From contig OY987247.1 of the NCBI GenBank assembly GCA_963920765.1, forward strand, positions 17,146,471-17,210,470: 64,000 nucleotides of DNA, given 5' to 3'. Below the pieces are notes generated by a model. The model was not told where the DNA came from. It was given only the letters and a program-made list of their open reading frames with translations, and did not search any database. The translations under genes were made by a program, and so were the position numbers. This document shows positions 58,355 through 64,000 of this stretch, in pieces; within the stretch, counting starts at the first letter, position 1; each line of letters starts with the position of its first letter. Origin of the DNA: Ulota crispa. Lineage: Eukaryota > Streptophyta > Bryopsida > Orthotrichales > Orthotrichaceae.

Positions 58355-58672
58355 AAGGTAGAAGGCTCAAAAACCGTCCAGGCTCTAAAATCGCTCACCC
58401 TCCATAATGTTCTCTTTGTACATGTGTTTTTTCTTAGATTTCTAAAATGTACAGGTGATGTACACTTGAGGAGGTGAGTGGTTATAGAGCCCTATGCCAC
58501 TTCAGCTTCAAATTTTCATAACTAATTCTATAAAACTTCAAAAAATATAAAACAACTTAGGTTAGATGTCAATTCATCTTGTCTTTCAAGGAAATTTTAC
58601 TGATATTTCAAATTCTACCTCCCAAAATTCAGTTTTAGCCCTCAGATGGTCGGTTTTCGAGCCTTCTACCTT
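58355..58672. mobile_element. MITE family F copy 3
   Basis: 318 bp with the best-kept ends: AAGGTAGAAGGCTCAAAAAC and, reversed, AAGGTAGAAGGCTCGAAAAC. No certain target duplication. It lies between the divergent PsbP and GONST3 genes. Confidence 0.8.
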
Positions 58673-58971
58673 ACTAGTGCTACTGAATGTTATGTGTAAC
58701 CGGTTGTCATGAATCCAATAGCAAATTAGCAAATCACTAATCTTAAGATTAGAACTAATCACGATCGTGGCCCGTGATTCGCAACGTGTTTTCAGGAGCT
58801 TGTCAGAATTCCTCGCAACTCGCAAGTCGCAACCGAGAAATATTTAGGAGAGCTTTAATTCTTCCGAACGCAGCCACGACTTTGAGCAGGAGCCACGTCT
58901 GAATCTGCAATCGCTCGTGCTCAGATTCACGCGACTAACTTATTTGCAACTGATTGAGTGCTGCTGCATTC

Positions 58972-59307
58972 GTATGTAGATTAGTTCGTCTCGCACCACG
59001 TCTTGCATTTTAAAATTCGTTTCCCCGGCTATTGTGCTCGCCACAGATTTGCGTGAGTAGTAGTAAGTTAGTTGCTCCATCGTTTCTGTTGAGTTTGTTG
59101 ATGTTTGCGCGGAGATTTAGTGAAAAAAATCGATAGGTGGATCGTAGATTAGTTCGTCTCGCACTTCTTGCATTTTAAATTTCGTTTCTCGGCTATTGTG
59201 CTCGCAACAGATTTAGATTTGAAGTGCGTGAGTAGTAGTAGTAAGTTAGTGGCTCCATTGTTTCTGTTGAGTTTGTTGTCGTTTGCGCGGAGATTAGTAA
59301 GAAAATC
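58972..59307 (+). repeat. ~168-bp tandem duplication in the GONST3 5' flank
   Basis: Two units share gattagttcgtctcgcac, ttgcattttaaa, tcggctattgtgctcgc, gtgagtagtagta and gtttgcgcggagatt. They end ~320 bp upstream of the start codon, so they probably lie in the promoter or 5' UTR. Confidence 0.88.
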
Positions 59308-59623
59308 AAAATCTGGATCGGAGCCTCGTTCGTGTGATCCGTGCATCGTCTTCCTTGGAGGAGTGTTTCTTGCCGTGTTGCAGTTTGAGCGCAAAAAATG
59401 CAACGTAACTGCAGAAATCTGAGCGCTTCTCGGGATCCAGAGGTTTTTGAGATTCAGGCGGTCGTTTACGCGAGGCAGGGGCAATAGCAGCACGAGGAGG
59501 TTCGCTCAACAGAAGCATTGTTGCGGTGTTTTGCAGCAAACAGAGGTGGCCGAGAGGTGGACGGATCTGTAGCGTTGAGCATTTTGTTTTGGTGATTTTG
59601 GAATTAGTATTGTTGCGCGCGAG

Positions 59624-60649
59624 ATGAAGGAAGTGAAGACGATAGCAGGGGTGAGCACGAGCACAGTAGCAGTAGTAGCAGGCTACGCGCTCTGCTCGTC
59701 GTTACTCGCGGTGGTGAACAAGTACGCCATCACGTACTTCCCTTACCCGGCGCTGCTCACGGCGCTTCAATATCTCACCTCCGTCGTCGTCGTCAAGGTC
59801 GCAAGCTGGACGGGCGTTATCTCGCACGACAGATTCCTGTACGACACGGCGAAGAAGTTCTTCCCAGCCGCGTTCGTCTTCTACCTGGCCATCTTCGCCA
59901 ACACGAACCTCCTCAAGCACGCGAACGTCGACACGTTCATCGTCTTCCGCTCCACGACGCCATTACTCGTCGCGATCGCCGACACGGTCTTCCGGAACCA
60001 ACCGTTCCCGTCCAAATGGACACTCACTTCCCTCTTCGTCATCCTCGGCGGCGCTGTGGCGTACGTCGCGACCGACTCGCAATTCTCCGTCACCGCGTAC
60101 TCCTGGGCCGTCGCGTACCTCGTCGTGATCTGCACGGAAATGGTGTACGTGAAGAAGATGGTGACGGACATCGCGCTCAACACTTGGGGATTCGTGTTCT
60201 ACAACAACCTGATCTCGCTTCTGCTGTCGCCGTTGTTCTGTGTCCTCATGGGCGACTACAAGGTGCTCCTCGTCGGCGCGCCTGCGTTCGAGAACCGGTA
60301 CGTGAGCTTTGTATCTGTTGGATTGAGCTGCTTGTTCGGCGTGGCGATTAGCTTCTTCGGCTTCGCGGCCAGGAAGGCGGTCTCTGCCACGGCGTTCACC
60401 GTCACCGGCGTGGTGAACAAGCTGCTTACCGTTGTCGTGAACGTGCTGATCTGGGACAAGCACGCGTCGAATCTCGGCCTCGCTTCGCTCCTCGTCACCA
60501 TTGTCGGCGGAGTTTTCTACCAGCAATCCACTACCACAACTACTGCTCCGAGCTCCACCATCTCCACCGAGGTCGTGGCGCGGAACTCGGACGAGGAGAA
60601 AGGCTTGCTCCTTGAGAAAGACGCCGATCCATATTCCAACACGAAGTAA
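59624..60649 (+). CDS. GONST3: Golgi GDP-sugar transporter, GONST3/GONST4-like
   Basis: A single exon encodes 341 residues, the usual length for plant nucleotide-sugar transporters of the drug/metabolite transporter superfamily. About ten hydrophobic segments are visible. NKYAITYFPYPALLTALQY (32-), HANVDTFIVFRSTTPL (~109-), YSWAVAYLVVICTEMVYVKK, LNTWGFVFYNNL, GLSCLFGVAISFFGF and the pair GVVNKLLTVVVNVLIWDKHA match Arabidopsis GONST3 (GDP-L-galactose) and its paralogue GONST4 (GDP-fucose) closely. GVVNK (262-266) is at the place of the GALNK sugar-nucleotide motif of GDP-mannose carriers. The acidic tail with DEEKGLLLEKD also fits. It exchanges a GDP-sugar for GMP across the Golgi membrane to feed wall-polysaccharide or glycan synthesis. 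Whether the substrate is GDP-galactose or GDP-fucose cannot be read from the sequence. Codon use is strikingly GC-rich. Confidence 0.9.
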   Translation: MKEVKTIAGVSTSTVAVVAGYALCSSLLAVVNKYAITYFPYPALLTALQYLTSVVVVKVASWTGVISHDRFLYDTAKKFFPAAFVFYLAIFANTNLLKHANVDTFIVFRSTTPLLVAIADTVFRNQPFPSKWTLTSLFVILGGAVAYVATDSQFSVTAYSWAVAYLVVICTEMVYVKKMVTDIALNTWGFVFYNNLISLLLSPLFCVLMGDYKVLLVGAPAFENRYVSFVSVGLSCLFGVAISFFGFAARKAVSATAFTVTGVVNKLLTVVVNVLIWDKHASNLGLASLLVTIVGGVFYQQSTTTTTAPSSTISTEVVARNSDEEKGLLLEKDADPYSNTK

Positions 60650-61880
60650 GTTAGCGTAAAATTTTCTACCAAGCTTTGATTCAAATTTTTTCTTTCTACA
60701 ATAAACACTTCACGGATTCCGGTGGCATAGAAATCTATCTAGTCTTGGCCGATTCAAAACCTTGCCATTTTGTAGATTTTTTGAGCTTAAGATTACTCAC
60801 CAGTGATTGATGCAGAGTATTAGTGATAAAAATCACGTTCTAGATTATTGTTACCCTAGAAAATTAACAACTAAGGACCGACTTTGTAAAGCTCGAAAGT
60901 CGAGGCGCCATGCCCGCTTTTTTATTTTTCCTTGCACAACTTTTTTTTGCTCTCATCATGCTTGCTCTTGCTGTGGTCTCGATTTCCTTTTTGTCTTCCC
61001 CCCCTGTGAACTCCACTACTGTTTCAATATAAACCTTTTCTCAGGCTGAAACCCTAAAACAACATTCGTTTTAATTTGAGAGACATTGGTAGTAGCTAGG
61101 GGGCGCTCTCTCCTTGATTTTTGGAGACTTCATTCTCTGAAGATTGAAGATTGAGAAATTTTTCTCTATCACTTCCAAAGGAGAAGAATGGGATGAAAAA
61201 ATCTTTGCACGCAAATTGTTTTTTTTCACCCACACTTATCTTGTTTTCACCCTTGTTGGTTATTATTTACCATAACATTTTTGTTTTTGGGAGTCAGTTT
61301 TCCGTTTTTACAAATTTCTCTTGCTTTTACAGTAGCTCCTCGTGTTTTGATCATTCTCCATTCTTCACCATCCACAATGGAGGAGTCACACCAGCCTTTA
61401 AAATTGGCTTTTTCATCGATTGCGCAACAAGCACCTATCAATGCAAAGCATGTAAGGAATTATTGGATAGAAATGGACAAGGTCAACAAAGTATGCATGT
61501 TCATCCATCAAATCTACTAACATTAGTAGTTTTCATCCAGAAATTGGCAAACTTGGTACTAGCTTGGAAAGGATTTTGACGATTTCATCCATTTTTTCAC
61601 CGAATTTTCCTAGTGTCATGGTAGCTTGCTACAAATTGAGGTAATATTTTGGCAAAAATTTGCCAACCTTTCAAACACTGAGTCACATCTTCTCCATGTG
61701 GAGAATTGCTCCCATTGACTCCTATTTTCACTCCTAAATTTCTCATTCTTCACATAAGTTTCAGTCTTGCAAAAGGTGTGCAAAAGCTCTGCTTGCAGCA
61801 AATATGTTTGCGCTATCCAAATTCATAGGTTTAGGGTTTCGTATGAGGCTCAGAATATACGTAACCGTATCGAAAACGCC
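60650..61880. other. 3' flank and intergenic DNA
   Basis: 3' UTR-like T-rich sequence, then the family M repeat, then AT-rich DNA. The 142-codon frame at 61151-61579 overlaps the repeat and shows CKACKELLDRNG, at best a remnant. Confidence 0.5.
61420..61625 (+). repeat. Dispersed repeat family M copy 3
   Basis: Matches 35745-35960 and, reversed, 24965-25078 (acaagcacc, atgcaagca-type words, gaattttcctagt). Confidence 0.5.
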
Positions 61881-61884
61881 GTAT

Positions 61885-62135
61885 GTCTCGACGACACCTC
61901 ACTTGGCACGACAACACCTCACATAGCAGGATGGGACCTCACATGGCAGGACGAGACCTCGCATGGGCAGGAGACCTCGCATGGGCAGGACTGGACGAGA
62001 CCTTTGCATGGGCATGAAGAAAGAGAAACGGGTGCTGGTATATGAAAGGCCATGCTCGCAATGCTCGCAATGCTCTTCCATGGCTAAAGCAAAGCGAGTT
62101 TTAGAGATGTCGGAGATGTCGGAGATGTCGGAGAC
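61885..62135. repeat. Short tandem repeats just upstream of the CNNM-like gene
   Basis: Three small arrays: ~19-base words like gacctcacatggcaggac (61905-61995), catgctcgcaatgctcgcaa (62050-62075) and three GGAGATGTC units (62105-62130). They end ~25 bp before the upstream start codon. Confidence 0.75.
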
Positions 62136-62156
62136 GACGAAGACGAGCGTTTCGAA

Positions 62157-64000
62157 ATGCGTGTAGATGACGATGAGGTCGCGGCGTTGACGGGGGAGAC
62201 GGACGGAGTGACTGACGTCGGACGTCGGACGTCGGACATGGTGGCAGAGCTGTCGTGCTGCGGGACGCTGTTCTGGGTCTATGTCGTGGTCTGCGTCGGG
62301 CTGGTCATCTTCGCGGGCATGATGTCGGGGCTGACGTTGGGGCTCATGTCGCTGGGCATCATGGACCTCGAAGTTCTCATCAAATCTGGAAACCCCAAAG
62401 ACAAGCACCATGCAGGTGCACAAAATCCAGCCATCCCATCCAAACCCTAAAACCTTGACAAACTCACCACAACGATTCCCGAGCGCAACGATTCCCGAGT
62501 GTAATGGTTCTCGAGCGCAACGATTCTCGAGTGCAGCGATTCTTGAGTGCAAGGGTTCGCGAGCGTAACGATTTTCGAGAGCAATGATTCACGAGTGCAA
62601 CGATTCTCGAGCACTCTTCTTTGTCTTCTCCGAAAGAGCAAAGTAAAGCCAAGCAAAAGAAAACCCTGAATGCACATTCCCTCGCAGATTTATAACCCTA
62701 AAACCCCCTTCGAAGCTTTCCAACGAGACAGTCACGTGATTTCTTCGCGAGAGTTTTGTCTGTCTGGAAACTGTTGTTGAGAGAATTCCTTTTGCTTAAC
62801 CCTTTTAATCATTCATACTCTTGCATGTACGAATGGCAACATTTTTAGCTTGCCATTTTCAGCTTGCCATTTTGCCATTATGCCATTTTTAGCTTCTTTT
62901 TTGATGGACAACTTTTTCAAGGCTGTGTCAAGCAAATTTTAGTTTTAGAACAGTGTTTTGCGCATCTAAATTTTGAGACTGATCTGTCGTCTGCTTTTGG
63001 AGATTTTGCTAAGCGAACTTTCTGTAGTTAAGCTGTGGGGTATATGAACCGTTGAAAGGGTTAACGAGCAGTCGTTTTTCACAAAAACTTAATACGAAAA
63101 CAGGGCTCTCAGCTGGAACAGCATAACATTTTAGCAAACCCTTATTATCAGAAAAAAATGGAATTCACCCCCTTTTTCAAATATTCTTACACTTGGAGTG
63201 TTTTTCGCCAATATTTTCTACCTTTGAAAGTGTACTTACAGTTTAAGAACGGATTCTTTGAAAAAGAAATGATCGAAAATAATGCAAATCATTTGAAAAT
63301 TAGGGTTTCTGGTAGCCCAGATTTGTTGAACAGCCTTCTAACTCCTGGATGGAGAGTCAGTGGCTTTTCACATGTCAGAGCTTTACTTTTTTTCCTTCAT
63401 TTGCTGCGATTCTGTTTTTAAATGATTTCTAAACTGGTACTGTTTTTCAGAAGGTGTGTCATGTCGTGCCATTACATAAGCTTTATATTTTGTTTGTTTT
63501 TTCATGTGAATTTTTGCATGTCGTGGTGTGCAGAAAAGATACTGCCGGTGGTGAAGAACCAGCACTTGCTGCTCTGCACGTTACTGATCGGCAACTCAAT
63601 GGCTATGGAGGTATGTGTCCAAACATTTGGTTTTTTTGTCGTTTTGTGGAAGGTCAAGTGTAAAATTTTCTTTTGTCTAGTTTTTTTGTGTATGTTTTGA
63701 CAAAGACTTGCAATGGTTTTAATTGATTCTAGTAATATAAAATTTGAACTCATCGAAGCTTTCCTCCCAAGAATGTGATGAATGCAAATGGCGTCAAATG
63801 TTTTTTACAACCTTTGTGGTCAAATTTTTTGGACTAGAAGCTTGAGTTTGTGAGTGTAGCTTCTAATTTTTGGTTATGGATATTATCTAATGGTGAACCT
63901 GGAAATGGATTTTTGATCCATTTTGGGTGTTGTGATGTGCAGGCACTGCCTATTTTCCTGGATTCCATGGTGTCCGCATGGGGTGCAATCCTGATTTCCG
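62157..64000 (+). CDS. CNNM/DUF21 transmembrane protein, 5' part only
   Basis: Three exons are in the window: 62157-62415, 63534-63610 and 63943 onward, which runs off the edge. After an acidic start comes a hydrophobic helix ([14 protein letters not shown]), then [20 protein letters not shown] and [10 protein letters not shown], the hallmark of the DUF21/CNNM domain found in plant CBSDUF proteins and yeast Mam3. Exon 2 gives [20 protein letters not shown], exon 3 [19 protein letters not shown], continuing the same domain without gaps. The family is linked to magnesium or other divalent-metal transport in vacuolar, plastid or plasma membranes; a CBS pair should follow beyond the window. A second in-frame ATG at 62238 ([13 protein letters not shown]) is closer to the usual start of the family and may be the real one. 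The 1.1-kb first intron holds a minisatellite. Confidence 0.88.
62462..62620. repeat. 16-bp minisatellite in intron 1 of the CNNM-like gene
   Basis: About nine imperfect copies of CGATTCTCGAGTGCAA, starting ~45 bp after the exon 1 donor. The minus-strand open frames (ENRCTRESL-type peptides) come from the repeat. Confidence 0.88.

Noticed and set aside
59702-60526. Long antisense frames opposite the GONST3-like gene
   Set aside because: High GC at third positions of the real gene keeps the opposite strand open; the peptides have no domain.
1-64000. CRISPR arrays, tRNA or rRNA genes, LTR or other virus-like elements
   Set aside because: The tandem arrays lack spacer structure, no cloverleaf or rRNA core was recognised, and no long terminal repeats or polymerase/capsid motifs were seen by eye.

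Overview
The window is nuclear DNA of a photosynthetic streptophyte (land plant or close algal relative; I cannot name the species). AT-rich intergenic DNA surrounds GC-richer exons with GT..AG introns. The products are plant-type: a plant PEX11B-like peroxin, an XBAT34/35-type ankyrin-RING protein, a GONST3-type Golgi nucleotide-sugar transporter, a probable thylakoid-lumen PsbP-domain protein, and a CNNM/DUF21 membrane protein. A GH30 galactanase-like enzyme of a type best known from microbes hints at an early-diverging lineage (bryophyte or charophyte), but this is inference.

Layout. 1-16 kb has no intact host gene: it holds MITE-like elements, microsatellites, a compound duplication (4.6-8.5 kb) around a decayed universal-stress-protein/kinase-like fragment, and a near-perfect ~200-bp hairpin. 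16.6-20.3 kb (+) is a seven-exon LCMT-family methyltransferase. 20.9-22.3 kb is a foldback element split by two later insertions. 23.5-24.7 kb (+) is a Dof-like zinc-finger reading frame broken by two in-frame stops. 25.1-31.8 kb (+) is a GH30 gene with a tandemly repeated 5' flank. 34.0-37.0 kb (-) is PEX11, with two ~180-190-bp tandem arrays upstream. 39.7-41.7 kb holds three elements placed nearly end to end. 44.5-49.5 kb (+) is the XBAT35-like E3 ligase gene in nine exons. 50.6-51.7 kb holds two hairpin elements. 53.0-57.4 kb (-) is a six-exon PsbP-domain gene. 59.6-60.6 kb (+) is the single-exon GONST3-like gene. 62.2 kb to the edge (+) is the 5' part of the CNNM/DUF21 gene.

The genes do not form a pathway; they are ordinary neighbours. 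Two window-wide patterns stand out. First, each of the seven genes has its own private tandem repeat (10-bp to ~350-bp unit) within about 2 kb upstream of its start. Second, many short non-autonomous elements begin with CCC, are flanked by TTAA or a one-base variant, and look piggyBac-like. They lie between genes and in introns, beside hAT-, Harbinger- and Stowaway-like MITEs and several unassigned families. I saw no LTR or other virus-like element, no tRNA or rRNA gene and no CRISPR array.
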